64,000 nucleotides of DNA from Acidovorax sp. 69 (GTDB lineage Bacteria > Pseudomonadota > Gammaproteobacteria > Burkholderiales > Burkholderiaceae_C), in assembly GCF_002797445.1 (NCBI RefSeq), contig NZ_PGEP01000001.1:4464501-4528500 (forward strand), written 5' to 3'. The notes under the pieces are model-generated. The model did no database searches. It was not told the origin of the DNA and saw only the letters and a list, made by a program, of their open reading frames with translations. Both the position numbers and the translations under genes were made by a program. This document shows positions 9,225 through 19,564 of this stretch, piece by piece. Positions within the stretch are counted from its first letter, which is position 1. The number at the start of each line of letters is the position of its first letter.

Positions 9225-10427
9225 TCAAGCCTTGCGTGACTTGACTTTGCTGGCTGCCAGCTTGGCGTTGGTGCGCGCCGTGTCCACATCGGCCGCCCGC
9301 GTCAGCGCCACGCCCATGCGGCGCTTGGTGAAGCTCTCGGGCTTGCCGAACAGGCGCAGGTCGGTGCCGGGCACACGCAGGGCTTCTTCCACGCCGTCAA
9401 AGACGATGCCCACGGCATCCACACCACCGTAGATCACGGCGCTGGCGCCCGGGTTGCGCAGGCTGGTATCTACCGGCAAACCCAGGATGGCGCGGGCGTG
9501 CAGCTCGAACTCGCTCTGGTGCTGGGTGCACAGCGTGACCAGGCCGGTGTCGTGCGGGCGGGGGCTGACTTCGCTGAACCACACGTCCTGGTCCTTCACG
9601 AACAGCTCCACCCCAAACAAGCCCTGGCCACCCAGGTTGTCGGTCACGGCCTTGGCGATCTGGCGCGACTTGTCGAGCGCGGCGGGGTGCATGGGGTGGG
9701 GCTGCCAGCTTTCCACGTAGTCGCCGCTGACCTGCACGTGGCCGATGGGGTCACAGAAATGCGTTTCGATCTCACCATCCGCGCCGACTGCACGCACCGT
9801 GAGCTGGGTGATTTCGTAATCAAAGTCGATAAAGCCTTCGACGATGACGCGGCCGTGACTCACGCGGCCACCGGCCATGGCGTAGTCCCAGGCCTTCTTC
9901 ACGTCTTCGGGGCCGTCGATCTTGCTCTGGCCCTTGCCCGAGCTGCTCATCACGGGTTTGACGATGCAGGGGTAGCCGATGCCCGCATCGATGGCCGCCT
10001 GCAATTCATCCAGCGAGTTACAGAACTGGTACGGGCTGGTAGGCAGGCCCAGCGTTTCGGCCGCCAGCACGCGGATGCCTTCGCGGTCCATGGTCAGGCG
10101 TGCGGCGCGGGCCGTGGGGATCACGCGCACGGTGCCCGCAGCTTCCAGCTCTTCCAGCATGGGCGTGGCGATGGCTTCGATCTCGGGCACGACCAAGTGC
10201 GGGCGCTCGGCCTCGATCAGGGCCTTGAGCTGGGCCGGGTCGCTCATGGTGATGGTGCGCGCATGGTGGGCCACCTGCTGGCCGGGGGCGTTGTCATAGC
10301 GGTCCACGGCAATGGTTTCCACGCCCAGGCGCTGCAGCGCGATCAGCACTTCCTTGCCCAGCTCGCCCGAGCCCAGCAGCATGACTTTGGTGGCATGGGG
10401 CGACAGCGGGGTTCCGAGGGTGGTCAT
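9225..10427 (-). CDS. purT: Formate-dependent phosphoribosylglycinamide formyltransferase PurT
   Basis: Uses formate and ATP to make formyl-GAR, the third step of purine synthesis, independent of folate. 400 residues (E. coli PurT 392). ATP-grasp enzyme: N-terminal [11 protein letters not shown], then [22 protein letters not shown], and the metal/ATP-binding [14 protein letters not shown]. The start at 10425-10427 gives the family N-terminus; an upstream in-frame start adds residues that do not resemble PurT. Monocistronic, divergent from the sigma-54 activator gene. Confidence 0.95.
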   Translation of the reverse strand: MTTLGTPLSPHATKVMLLGSGELGKEVLIALQRLGVETIAVDRYDNAPGQQVAHHARTITMSDPAQLKALIEAERPHLVVPEIEAIATPMLEELEAAGTVRVIPTARAARLTMDREGIRVLAAETLGLPTSPYQFCNSLDELQAAIDAGIGYPCIVKPVMSSSGKGQSKIDGPEDVKKAWDYAMAGGRVSHGRVIVEGFIDFDYEITQLTVRAVGADGEIETHFCDPIGHVQVSGDYVESWQPHPMHPAALDKSRQIAKAVTDNLGGQGLFGVELFVKDQDVWFSEVSPRPHDTGLVTLCTQHQSEFELHARAILGLPVDTSLRNPGASAVIYGGVDAVGIVFDGVEEALRVPGTDLRLFGKPESFTKRRMGVALTRAADVDTARTNAKLAASKVKSRKA

Positions 10428-10486
10428 GGTGGGGGTGCTTTCAGAAAAGATAAAAGTCGGGATGGGGCAGAACGCTGGCGACTTTA

Positions 10487-12166
<1,680 letters not shown>

Positions 12167-12248
12167 CCCCCTGTGGCACTTCGCGCCTTCCCCCAAACGG
12201 GACGACGCCCTCGCTGCGGGGCGGCCCTTGCTTGGCGTGCCTCGCGTT
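12167..12248 (+). repeat. GC-rich stop-adjacent repeat, copy 1 (family B)
   Basis: Begins directly after the TAA of the activator gene with CCCCCTG, continues CTTCGCGCCTTCCCCC and ends with GGGGCGGCCCTTGC. The same framework recurs near 18.9, 31.2, 34.8 and 54.0 kb, each time next to a stop codon. Confidence 0.7.
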
Positions 12249-12315
12249 TGCCGCGTCAGTATCAACGGCTGCTTTGGGAGGAGAGAACCTGGGTCCGCAC
12301 CACTGCGGCCGCTGG

Positions 12316-12346
12316 ACACTGTGTCGACAATTTGTAGACACAGTGT
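12316..12346. promoter_or_regulatory. 31-bp palindrome, candidate activator binding site
   Basis: Perfect 10-base arms (12316-12325 ACACTGTGTC; 12337-12346 GACACAGTGT) enclose an inner ACAA-T-TTGT, all centred on 12331; 14 of 15 base pairs match. It lies about 150 bp upstream of the -24/-12 promoter at 12480, the usual distance for a sigma-54 activator site, and no U-tract follows, so a terminator is unlikely. Binding by the protein encoded at 10487 is inferred. Confidence 0.7.
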
Positions 12347-12406
12347 TGGGCGTGGTCATTGGTCAGTCCGCTCATCAACGAGACATGGCGCATAGATACT
12401 ATTGAA

Positions 12407-12468
12407 TTAATAGCTGCTAGCGCTTTATAGATAAGCGCTAGCGGCCTATTTGATTCAAATTTTTTGCA
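12407..12468. repeat. Palindromic intergenic repeat, copy 4 (family A)
   Basis: AATAGCTGCTAGCGCTTTAT, then ATAAGCGCTAGCGGCC and ATTTGATTCAAAT: one of the best-preserved copies. It sits between the palindrome at 12331 and the sigma-54 promoter, so it occupies the region that must loop for activator-polymerase contact. Confidence 0.8.
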
Positions 12469-12479
12469 TTGCAGCGCTC

Positions 12480-12495
12480 TGGCACACCTGTTGCG
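12480..12495 (+). promoter_or_regulatory. Sigma-54 (-24/-12) promoter of the rhodanese operon
   Basis: TGGCAC at 12480-12485, five bases, then TTGCG at 12491-12495, with the invariant GG and GC 12 bp apart, matching the RpoN consensus. The start codon of the sulfurtransferase is 47 bp downstream, leaving a short leader. A sigma-54 activator gene lies immediately upstream, which supports the call. Confidence 0.85.
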
Positions 12496-12541
12496 ATAAG
12501 AGGGTAGGCATCCCGCCCTCCACCGCATCGAAAGGTTTCCC

Positions 12542-13453
12542 ATGAGCACCATGACCGCCTCCGCCTACGACGCCGTCCTCATCTCGCCCACGCAATTGCT
12601 GGCCCTGCAAGCCGCAGAGCCCGTGGTGCTGATCGACACCCGCGACGCTGACACCTATGCCCTGGGGCACATCCCGGGCGCGGTGAACCTGCGCGAGACC
12701 TTCACGTACCTCGCCACCTCCACGCCCCAGGGCCTGCAAGAGCTGAAGGACACCTTTGCCGCGCACCTGGGCGCCATCGGCCTGTCGGGCGCAGAGACGG
12801 CGGTGTTCTATGAAGATGCGCTCAACAGCGGCTACGGCCAGTCGTGCCGGGGCTACTACCTGCTGACCTGGCTGGGCTACCCCAAGGTCAAGGTATTGAA
12901 CGGCGGCTACTCGGCCTGGAAGGCGGCAGAACTGCCCATCTCCACCGACGCCGTGGTGCCCACGCCCGCCATCTTCCCCACCCAGCTGGCCACCACCGAT
13001 GTGATGCTGACCAAGGAAGACGTGATCGAGGCCCTGGGCACCGACACCGTGCTGCTGGACGTGCGCGATGTGGACGAGTGGATTGGCGACAGCTCCAGCC
13101 CCTATGGCAAGGACTTCGCGCCGCGCAAGGGCCGCCTGCCCGGCGCCAAGTGGCTGGAGTGGTACCGCTTCATGAAGCCATCGGCCCAGGGCCCGGTGTT
13201 CAAGTCGCCCGACGAAGTGCGCGCCGAATGCGCCACGGCGGGCATCAGCCCGGCGGACACGGTGTACCTGTATTGCTTCAAGGGGGCGCGCGCGTCCAAC
13301 ACCTTCCTGGCGCTCAAGCAGGCGGGCTTTGCCGATGTGCGCATGTACTTCGGCTCGTGGAACGAATGGTCGCGCGACGACAAGTTGCCGATTGAAAGCG
13401 GGCTGCCGCTGGTCAAGTTCCCCAAGAAGCCTGCGCTGGCGCTGGCGGCTTGA
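12542..13453 (+). CDS. Tandem rhodanese-domain sulfurtransferase
   Basis: 303 residues forming two rhodanese domains. The first begins PVVLIDTRDADTYALGHIPGAVNL; the second (VLLDVRDVDEW onward) carries the active-site loop CFKGAR with Cys245 as the probable persulfide carrier. The loop differs from CRKGVT/CQTHHR of classical thiosulfate or mercaptopyruvate enzymes, so the sulfur donor is uncertain. It is the first gene after the sigma-54 promoter, followed by OsmC-like, flavoprotein and rubredoxin-reductase genes on the same strand. A role in mobilising sulfur from an organic or persulfide donor is an inference from this context. Confidence 0.85.
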   Translation: MSTMTASAYDAVLISPTQLLALQAAEPVVLIDTRDADTYALGHIPGAVNLRETFTYLATSTPQGLQELKDTFAAHLGAIGLSGAETAVFYEDALNSGYGQSCRGYYLLTWLGYPKVKVLNGGYSAWKAAELPISTDAVVPTPAIFPTQLATTDVMLTKEDVIEALGTDTVLLDVRDVDEWIGDSSSPYGKDFAPRKGRLPGAKWLEWYRFMKPSAQGPVFKSPDEVRAECATAGISPADTVYLYCFKGARASNTFLALKQAGFADVRMYFGSWNEWSRDDKLPIESGLPLVKFPKKPALALAA

Positions 13454-13540
13454 ACCCACCGTGTTGTTGCAGCGGGCGTGGCCCGCTGCGAGCCCTGTCC
13501 TTCTTTTTTTGCATTCCCTTCTCTTTCTCCAAGGAACACC

Positions 13541-14110
13541 ATGTCCACCGATCTGCTGGAACCCTCTGCCCCCGTCACCACCGTGCACACGCACCTGCGC
13601 CCCATCGACCGCGACGGGCTGATGGCCTTTGCCGACAAGGGTCGCAACAACCCCGCCAGCCGGGGCACGAACAAGGTCCACACGGTGATGGAGGGGCAGT
13701 ACCGCTCGCTGAGCACTGTGGGCAACCATGCGCCGGTGGTGGTGGACGAGCCCCTGCACCTGTTCGGTCAGGACACGGCGCCTGCGCCCGGTGAGATCGT
13801 GCTGTCGGGCCTGGGCGGCTGCCTGGCCGTGGGCATCACGGCCGTGGCCACCTGGAAGCAGGTCAAGCTCAGCAAGATCGAGGTGTTCATGGAAGGCGAC
13901 ATCGGCAACCCCGCCGCCTGGGGTGCGGGTGGCGCATTGCAGAAGACGCCGCCGGAGATGGGCTTCCAAGCGATCCGCGTGAAGGTGCTGGTAGAGGGCG
14001 ATGCGCCGCGCGAGGTGCTGGACGAGATCGTGCAGCACGCCAACTTCTACTCGCCCGTGGCCAACAGCATGCGCAACCCCATTCCGTTCGAGATCAGCCT
14101 CGCGGACTAA
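13541..14110 (+). CDS. OsmC-family protein with one of the two catalytic cysteines
   Basis: 189 residues; start supported by AAGGAA 5 bp upstream. The OsmC fold is recognisable (GEIVLSGLGGCLAVGI, with Cys94 at the position of the first peroxidatic Cys). In peroxide-reducing OsmC/Ohr the second Cys lies in a CPxS motif; here the equivalent stretch reads NFYSPVANS, so Ser171 replaces it. Peroxidase activity by the usual two-Cys cycle is therefore unlikely; a sulfur-carrier or thiol-binding role is possible. Second gene of the sigma-54 operon. Confidence 0.82.
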   Translation: MSTDLLEPSAPVTTVHTHLRPIDRDGLMAFADKGRNNPASRGTNKVHTVMEGQYRSLSTVGNHAPVVVDEPLHLFGQDTAPAPGEIVLSGLGGCLAVGITAVATWKQVKLSKIEVFMEGDIGNPAAWGAGGALQKTPPEMGFQAIRVKVLVEGDAPREVLDEIVQHANFYSPVANSMRNPIPFEISLAD

Positions 14111-14153
14111 ATAGCCCCGCAACCGAGCCCACCCCGCGCCCACAAGGAGCCCC

Positions 14154-15310
14154 ATGAACCCCGCCGACCTCCCCCCCAACTCCACCTGGACGGCGCCCTG
14201 CGGGGCGATGCGCTGCTGGCCGCCGTGCGCCAGATGGCCCAGGGCCCGCTGGCCGCGCAAGTGGAAGCGATTGACCGCACCGGCTACTACCCCTGCGCCG
14301 AGCTGCAGCAGCTGGCCGCTGTGGGCGCAATGAGCGCGCACCTGGACAGCACCGCCGGCCCGGCCGACTACGGCCTGGCCATCCGCGCCATGGCCGAGGC
14401 CTCGCGCGTGTGCGGCGCCACCGGCTTCATGATGTGGTGCCAGGCGGTGTGCGGGCTGTACCTGCAGCAGTCGGGCAACCCCGCGCTGGTGGGCGATGTG
14501 CTGCAGCGCCACGCCAGCGGTGCGGGCATGGGCGGCACGGCGCTGTCCAACCCCATGAAGAGCTACGCGCAGATCGAAAGCCTGCTGCTCAAGGCCACGC
14601 CGGTAGAAGGCGGCTACCTCATCAACGGCACCCTGCCCTGGGTGAGCAACCTGGGGCCTGGCCACTACTGCGGCGCGATTGCGGCGGTGGTGGAGGCCGA
14701 CGGTGCGGTCAGCCAGCGCGAGGTGATGTTCCTGCTGCGCTGCGATGCCCCGGGCGTGGAGATGCGCGAATGCCCCAGCTTCTCGGCCATGGAGGGCACG
14801 GGCACCTATGCGCTGCGGCTCAAGGACCATTTCATCGGCGCAGCCGACACCATGGCCGACCCCACACGCCCTTTCATCGCGCGCATCCGCGCGGCATTTG
14901 TGATGCTGCAATGTGGCATGGCCGTGGGCATCACGCAGGGCGCCATCGACTCGATGTGGGCGGTGGAGGCCCAGCTGGGCCACGTCAACCAGTTCCTGGA
15001 AGACCGGCCCGATGCGCTGCAGGCCGAGCTCGATGCGCTGACTGCGCGCGTCATGCAGCTGGCCCAGACCCCTTTTGACACCCGCACCGACTTCTTCATC
15101 GACGTACTGGACGCCCGCGCCCATGGTGCGGAGCTGTGCCTGCGTGCGGCCCAGTCGGCCCTGATGCACCAGGGCGCGCGCGGCTACCTGATGAGCTCGG
15201 ACGTGCAGCGGCGCGTGCGCGAGTCGCACTTTGTGGCCATCGTCACGCCCGCCATCAAACACCTGCGCAAAGAGATCGCCCGGCTCAGCACCGAGGAGAT
15301 GCCTGCATGA
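14154..15310 (+). CDS. Acyl-CoA-dehydrogenase-like flavoprotein (apparent N-terminal frameshift)
   Basis: From 14225 an open frame of 361 residues shows an acyl-CoA dehydrogenase fold: N-terminal helices, [16 protein letters not shown], a central region with [15 protein letters not shown], and a C-terminal helical domain. Sulfur-acquisition monooxygenases (SfnB/DszC-like) share this fold, fitting the rhodanese/rubredoxin context, but the substrate is unknown. The true start is probably the ATG at 14154, preceded by AAGGAG; that frame leaves the gene at a C7 run (14171-14177). One extra C would join MNPADLPP to [14 protein letters not shown] without a break. If no error exists, translation would have to start at GTG 14225 or ATG 14234. 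The last codons overlap the next gene (ATGA). Confidence 0.8.
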
Positions 15311-16641
15311 CGCCCGCCCTGCCCACCGCCACCACACCGTCTGCAGCCTCCGAGTTCGCGTTGAGCGCAGCATCGCAGGCGCTGTGCGATGCGTTTGCTG
15401 ACGGGGCCAACGGGTCCGCCCAAGCGCCCTGGCAAAGCTACATCTGCAACGCCTGCGGATACATCTACCACGAGGCCGATGGCGACCCCGATGGCGGCCT
15501 GCCGCCCGGCACGCGACTGGCGGATATTCCCGACGACTGGGCCTGCCCGCTGTGCGGGGTGACCAAGGCCGATTTTTCTCCGTACGAAGCCCCCACGCTG
15601 GAGGCGCTGCGGGCGCAGGCCAGCGCAGCGCCAGCCGCCGCCATCCGCGTGCGTGGCGAGCCCGGCGCGGTCATCGTCGGCGCGGGCCGTGCAGGCTGGC
15701 AACTGGCCGAAACCCTGCGCCAACACAACGCCACGCTGCCCATCACCCTGGTGACGGCCTGCGCGGGCGACCGGTACGACAAGCCTTTGCTGTCCGTGGC
15801 AATGGCGCGCCAGCTGGACCCACAGGCGCTGGCGTCCGAAACCGGCGGCGATGCGGCGCAGCGCCTGGGCGTCACCCTGCTGGCCGATACGCACGCGGTA
15901 CGCATCTGCGCCGACACGCGCCAACTGCGCACCACGCGGGGCGTGCTGCGCTACGGCCACCTCGTGCTGGCCCATGGTGCGCAGGCCACCTTGCCGCCAG
16001 GCTTGCCCGCCAGCCTGTGCTGGCGCATCAACCATCTGGACGCCTACCAGCGACTGCGCCAGCACCTGGGCGACCAGCCCAAGGATGTGCTCATCATCGG
16101 CGCGGGCCTGATCGGCAGCGAGCTGGCCAACGACCTGGCGCTGGGCGGCCACCGCATCACGCTGCTGGACACGGCCGCCGAGCCGCTAGCGCGCTGGAGC
16201 GATCAGCAGGCGGGGCCGCAGTTGCTCGACGCCTGGAAGGACCTGTCCATCCGCTTTGAAGGCGGCCTGCAAGTGCAAGCGCTGGAGCGCGTGGGCGCGC
16301 GCTACCGCGTCACCACCACCAGCGGGCGGCGTTTTGCGGCCGACGAAGTGGTGGTGGCGGCGGGCCTGCAGCCCCCCCAACGCCTGGCGCAGAGTGCCGG
16401 GCTGGCCTGGGCCAACGGCATCGCAGTGGACGCCGCCACGCTGCAAACCAGCGTGCCCGGCATCCATGCGCTGGGCGACTGCATCAGCATTGACGGGCAA
16501 TGCAGCCGGTTCATCGAACCGATTGCCCGGCAGGCGCGCACCGTGGCCGCAGCCGTGCTGGGCTTGGCAGCCAGCCCCTACGAGCAAAGGGCTGCGGTGG
16601 TGCGGGTGAAAACCACCACCAGGCCGCTCACCCTGCATTGA
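15307..16641 (+). CDS. Rubredoxin fused to NAD(P)H:rubredoxin reductase
   Basis: 444 residues. An N-terminal rubredoxin module holds Cys47-x2-Cys50 and Cys80-x2-Cys83 with the usual [14 protein letters not shown] and DDWACPLCG. After a linker comes an FAD/NAD(P)-dependent oxidoreductase: FAD site VIVGAGRAG (about 122-130), NAD site [21 protein letters not shown], and a late [12 protein letters not shown] contact. The fusion would pass electrons from NAD(P)H to a partner oxygenase or flavoprotein; the adjacent acyl-CoA-dehydrogenase-like protein is the obvious candidate. It overlaps the preceding stop by 4 bases, so the two are translationally coupled. Confidence 0.88.
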   Translation: MTPALPTATTPSAASEFALSAASQALCDAFADGANGSAQAPWQSYICNACGYIYHEADGDPDGGLPPGTRLADIPDDWACPLCGVTKADFSPYEAPTLEALRAQASAAPAAAIRVRGEPGAVIVGAGRAGWQLAETLRQHNATLPITLVTACAGDRYDKPLLSVAMARQLDPQALASETGGDAAQRLGVTLLADTHAVRICADTRQLRTTRGVLRYGHLVLAHGAQATLPPGLPASLCWRINHLDAYQRLRQHLGDQPKDVLIIGAGLIGSELANDLALGGHRITLLDTAAEPLARWSDQQAGPQLLDAWKDLSIRFEGGLQVQALERVGARYRVTTTSGRRFAADEVVVAAGLQPPQRLAQSAGLAWANGIAVDAATLQTSVPGIHALGDCISIDGQCSRFIEPIARQARTVAAAVLGLAASPYEQRAAVVRVKTTTRPLTLH

Positions 16642-16744
16642 CCTGGCGTGGCCGGGATCGAACCTGCAAGGGCCCGCGTCAAAAAAGCCTGAAATTATTT
16701 TTTGCGCAGACTGCATCCAAATGGCGTTTTCGTGGGTAGTACCT

Positions 16745-16767
16745 ACAGCAGCGGAATTTGCTGCTGT
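16745..16767. promoter_or_regulatory. Inverted repeat upstream of the DUF3455 gene
   Basis: ACAGCAGC (16745-16752) and GCTGCTGT (16760-16767) are perfect 8-base arms around GGAATTT, 31 bp before the start codon. It could be an operator or a leader hairpin. The GGAATTT loop also resembles an ECF -35 element, but no convincing -10 is visible. Confidence 0.4.
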
Positions 16768-16798
16768 TCTTTCAACCCAACCGAAGAAGAGAAACGCC

Positions 16799-17382
16799 AT
16801 GAAACAGACCATGCCAACGATCTCCCGCCTGATCCCCCTGACCGGCGCTGTGGCCGCTGCCCTGCTGCTGAGCGCTTGCGGCTCGATGATGTCGTCGTCA
16901 TCGGCCTCCATGCCCATGTTCTCGCAAGACGGCCTGCCCGACGCCATCAAGGTCCCTGCGGGCAACAAGGTGGCGATGGAAACCGTGGGCGTGGGTGAGA
17001 TCACCTATGAATGCCGCGACAAGGCCAACATGGCCGGCCAGACCGAATGGGTGTTTGTGGGCCCCAAGGCCGTGCTCAACGACCGCAGCGGCAAACAAGT
17101 GGGCACCTACTACGGCCCCCCGCCACCTGGGAGTCGGCCGACGGCTCCAAGCTGACAGCCACCCAGCTGGCGGTAGCGCCTGCCGGCGCCGGCAACATTC
17201 CTTTCCAACTGGTCAAGGCGAACCCGGCCATGGGCATGGGCGCAATGTCTGGCGTGACCTACATCCAGCGCGTCGCGTTGAAGGGTGGCGCAGCGCCTGC
17301 GGCTGCCTGTGCACCCACCAACAAGGGCGAACGCCAGATCGTCAAGTACCAGGCCGACTACATCTTCTGGAAAGCAGCGTAA
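16799..17382 (+). CDS. DUF3455 lipoprotein-like protein (apparent frameshift)
   Basis: The N-terminus is a lipoprotein signal (LTGAVAAALLLSACGS), followed by LPDAIKVPAGNKVAMETVGVG and VGPKAVLNDRSGKQVGTYYGPP in one frame. The frame breaks at a C6 run (17116-17121); adding one C continues ATWESADGSKLTATQL to the end FWKAA at 17382. Without correction the protein ends at 17155. The domain is DUF3455, of unknown function, often beside ECF sigma/anti-sigma pairs, as here. An envelope protein controlled by that pair is plausible but unproved. Confidence 0.78.
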
Positions 17383-17481
17383 GCGCCACGGCAATCCCCT
17401 GCAGTGCCGGGGATTGCGCACAGGCAGCACGAGGTTCTCGGCTACGATGCTCTGACGTTTTAGCCGAGCCCACTGCAACCC

Positions 17482-18048
17482 GTGCCTGACACCTCTGGCG
17501 ATTTTGATTACGAAGCAACCCTTGTGGCCTGCGCAGCGGGTGACCGCAATGCCATGCGCCGCCTGTACGAACAAGAAGGCGCTCGGTTATTGGGCGTAGC
17601 ACTGCGCATCGTGCGCCAGCGCGCATTGGCCGAAGACATCGTGCACGACGCCTGCGTCAACATCTGGACGCGTGCCGCCAGCTTTGACCCCAGCCGGGGC
17701 AGCGCACGTGGCTGGATCTACAGCGTGGTGCGCAACCTGGCCCTGAACACCGTGCGTGACGCAAGCCGCCACGTCGATGTGGACGAAATCACCACCCAAG
17801 CCCTGGAGGCCGACATGTCTGTGCAGGCCTACCACGCGGTGGAAGAAACCTTTGAACTCAACGCCAGCCTGGGCCGCCTTCAGCATTGCCTGGAGGGACT
17901 GGACCCGGCGCGGCGCAACTGTGTGCTGCATGCCTATGTGGATGGCTGCTCGCACGGCGAAATTGCCGAGCGCCTGGGCGCCCCGCTGGGCACCGTGAAG
18001 GCGTGGATCCGGCGCAGCCTGGTGTCGCTGCGGGAGTGCATGGCATGA
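17482..18048 (+). CDS. ECF-type RNA polymerase sigma factor
   Basis: 188 residues starting at GTG. Region 2 (NAMRRLYEQEGARLLGVALRI, AEDIVHDACVNIWTRAASF, RGSARGWIYSVVRNLALNTVRD) and region 4 (YVDGCSHGEIAERLGAPLGTVKAWIRR) are intact. No region 1 or 3, as expected for an extracytoplasmic-function sigma. Its stop overlaps the start of the anti-sigma gene (ATGA). Probable targets include the DUF3455 gene just upstream. Confidence 0.9.
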   Translation: MPDTSGDFDYEATLVACAAGDRNAMRRLYEQEGARLLGVALRIVRQRALAEDIVHDACVNIWTRAASFDPSRGSARGWIYSVVRNLALNTVRDASRHVDVDEITTQALEADMSVQAYHAVEETFELNASLGRLQHCLEGLDPARRNCVLHAYVDGCSHGEIAERLGAPLGTVKAWIRRSLVSLRECMA

Positions 18049-18812
18049 CCGGCACACCCAGCAGCTCGCCGCTGCCTGACGACCTGAACGTTCTGGCCGG
18101 CGAGTACGTATTGGGCACGCTGCCTGCCGCCCAACGCCAGGCCGTGCAGCAGCGCTTGCCCACCGACCTGGCGCTGCAGCGATCGATTGCCGAGTGGGAA
18201 ACCCGGCTGCTGCCGCTGACCCAGCTGGCAGAGCCGATGGCGCCATCGGCCGCATTGTGGTCGCGCATCGACCAATCGCTGCAAGCGGCCAACCCGCAGC
18301 GGGCCGCGACTACCCCTGTGGCTTCGCAACCCCGCGCCAAGACGGAGCGCACGCCTTCTGTGCGCTGGTGGGACCACCTGGGCTTGTGGCGGGGCCTCGC
18401 AGGCTCGGGCTTTGCGATGGCCGCCGTGCTGGCGGCCGTGCTGGTCACGCGCACTGCCCCCGTAGCCGCGCCGCCGCAATACATGGTGGTGCTGGTAGCG
18501 CCGCAGGACAAAGCCCCCGGCTGGGTGGTGCAGGCCAGCTCGCCGCAACAGATCAGCCTGATCCCGCTGGGCGTGGCCGAGGTGCCTGCCGACAAGGCGC
18601 TGGAGTTCTGGACCAAGGCCGATGGCTGGAGCGGCCCCGTCTCCCTGGGCCTGGTCAAGCCGGGCCAACCACTGCAACTGGCGCTGGACAAGCTGCCCCC
18701 GCTGCAGCCCAACCAGCTGTTCGAGCTGACCCTGGAGCCGCCCACGGGCTCACCAATTGGCAAGCCCACGGGGCCTATCCAGTTCATCGGCCGCGCCGTC
18801 AAAGTGCTCTGA
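18045..18812 (+). CDS. Membrane anti-sigma factor (RskA/ChrR-like)
   Basis: 255 residues. The N-terminal ~100 residues are cytoplasmic (LAGEYVLGTLPAAQRQAVQQRL, typical of anti-sigma domains). One transmembrane segment follows (GLAGSGFAMAAVLAAVLVT), then a periplasmic RskA-type domain (PQYMVVLVAPQDKAPGWVVQ, then LEFWTKADG). It would hold the upstream ECF sigma inactive until an envelope signal releases it. Translationally coupled to the sigma gene. Confidence 0.88.
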   Translation: MTGTPSSSPLPDDLNVLAGEYVLGTLPAAQRQAVQQRLPTDLALQRSIAEWETRLLPLTQLAEPMAPSAALWSRIDQSLQAANPQRAATTPVASQPRAKTERTPSVRWWDHLGLWRGLAGSGFAMAAVLAAVLVTRTAPVAAPPQYMVVLVAPQDKAPGWVVQASSPQQISLIPLGVAEVPADKALEFWTKADGWSGPVSLGLVKPGQPLQLALDKLPPLQPNQLFELTLEPPTGSPIGKPTGPIQFIGRAVKVL

Positions 18813-18879
18813 CCGTCTTAGTTTCCCCACTCAGCGCAATGCATAGGCCCACACCGGTGTAACGAGCACGGCCTATACC

Positions 18880-19011
18880 AGCCACCGCCGCGCAAGGGCC
18901 GCCAAGCCGCACAGGCGGCGCTTCGTTGGCGGGCGCTGGTGGTGTCCACCTTCCAGAATTGCGCAGCAATTCGAGAGAAAGGGGCAAGGCGCGAAGCGAC
19001 TCAGGGGGTTC
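18880..19011 (-). repeat. GC-rich stop-adjacent repeat, copy 2 (family B)
   Basis: Read on the minus strand it starts ACCCCCTGAGTCGCTTCGCG right after the cyanase TGA and ends with GGCGGCCCTTGCGCGG. It fills most of the 197-bp gap between the convergent anti-sigma and cynS genes. Confidence 0.65.
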
Positions 19012-19453
19012 AATACTGCTTGTACGGCAGGAACTTGCCCGACAGGACCACGTTCACGCGATCGCCATTCGGGTTGGCTTCACGCTGGATGTCCATGCTG
19101 AAGTCGATGGCACTCATGATGCCGTCGCCAAACTCTTCGTGGATCAATTCCTTGATGGTCGTGCCGTACACGCTCACCACCTCGTACCAGCGGTAGATCA
19201 GCGGGTCGGTGGGCACGGGCGTGGGCAGCGAGCCCTTGTAGGGCACCACCTGCAGCCACTTTTGCTCCTCGGCCGTGAGGCCAAAGATCTTGCCGACGAT
19301 CTTGGCCTGCTCGGGCGTGGCGGTCATCTGGCCCAGGCACAGGGCAGTGGTCCACTCCTTGGACTGGCCGACCTTCTTCGCAATGGCATCCCATTGCAGG
19401 CCCTTCGAGACTTTGGTGCCGATGATTTTTTCGGTGACGTCGTTGCGGTTCAT
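19010..19453 (-). CDS. cynS: Cyanate hydratase (cyanase)
   Basis: Converts cyanate plus bicarbonate to ammonia and CO2, detoxifying cyanate and yielding nitrogen. 147 residues (E. coli CynS 156). The N-terminal helical domain (GLQWDAIAKKVGQSKEWTTALCLGQ) and the C-terminal catalytic domain (YRWYEVVSVYGTTIKELIHEEFGDGIMSAIDF, containing the conserved Arg, Glu and Ser) are intact. It is the last gene of a run that begins with an NrtA-type ABC transporter, which suggests the transporter carries cyanate or nitrate/cyanate. Confidence 0.95.
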   Translation of the reverse strand: MNRNDVTEKIIGTKVSKGLQWDAIAKKVGQSKEWTTALCLGQMTATPEQAKIVGKIFGLTAEEQKWLQVVPYKGSLPTPVPTDPLIYRWYEVVSVYGTTIKELIHEEFGDGIMSAIDFSMDIQREANPNGDRVNVVLSGKFLPYKQY

Positions 19454-19564
19454 GGTGATGGCTCCTTCGGTTGGATGGGTTTTGGAACAGGGAACAGGAA
19501 CTTCAGGGTGCAGCACTCCCTGCCGCCCCGAGGGCAACACGACAGGGCTGGGTTATTCAGGAAA

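Noticed and set aside
12455..15373. Minus-strand frame of ~970 codons across the rhodanese-OsmC-flavoprotein genes
   Set aside because: Lies opposite well-supported genes; sequence is low-complexity His/Gln/Arg/Gly typical of reverse-complement coding in GC-rich DNA.
16642..16675. tRNA-like 3' end on the minus strand (GGTTCGATCCCGG T-arm)
   Set aside because: Only a T-arm-like piece is present; the ~50 bases that should hold anticodon, D-arm and 5' acceptor strand do not fold as a tRNA. At most a remnant or chance match.
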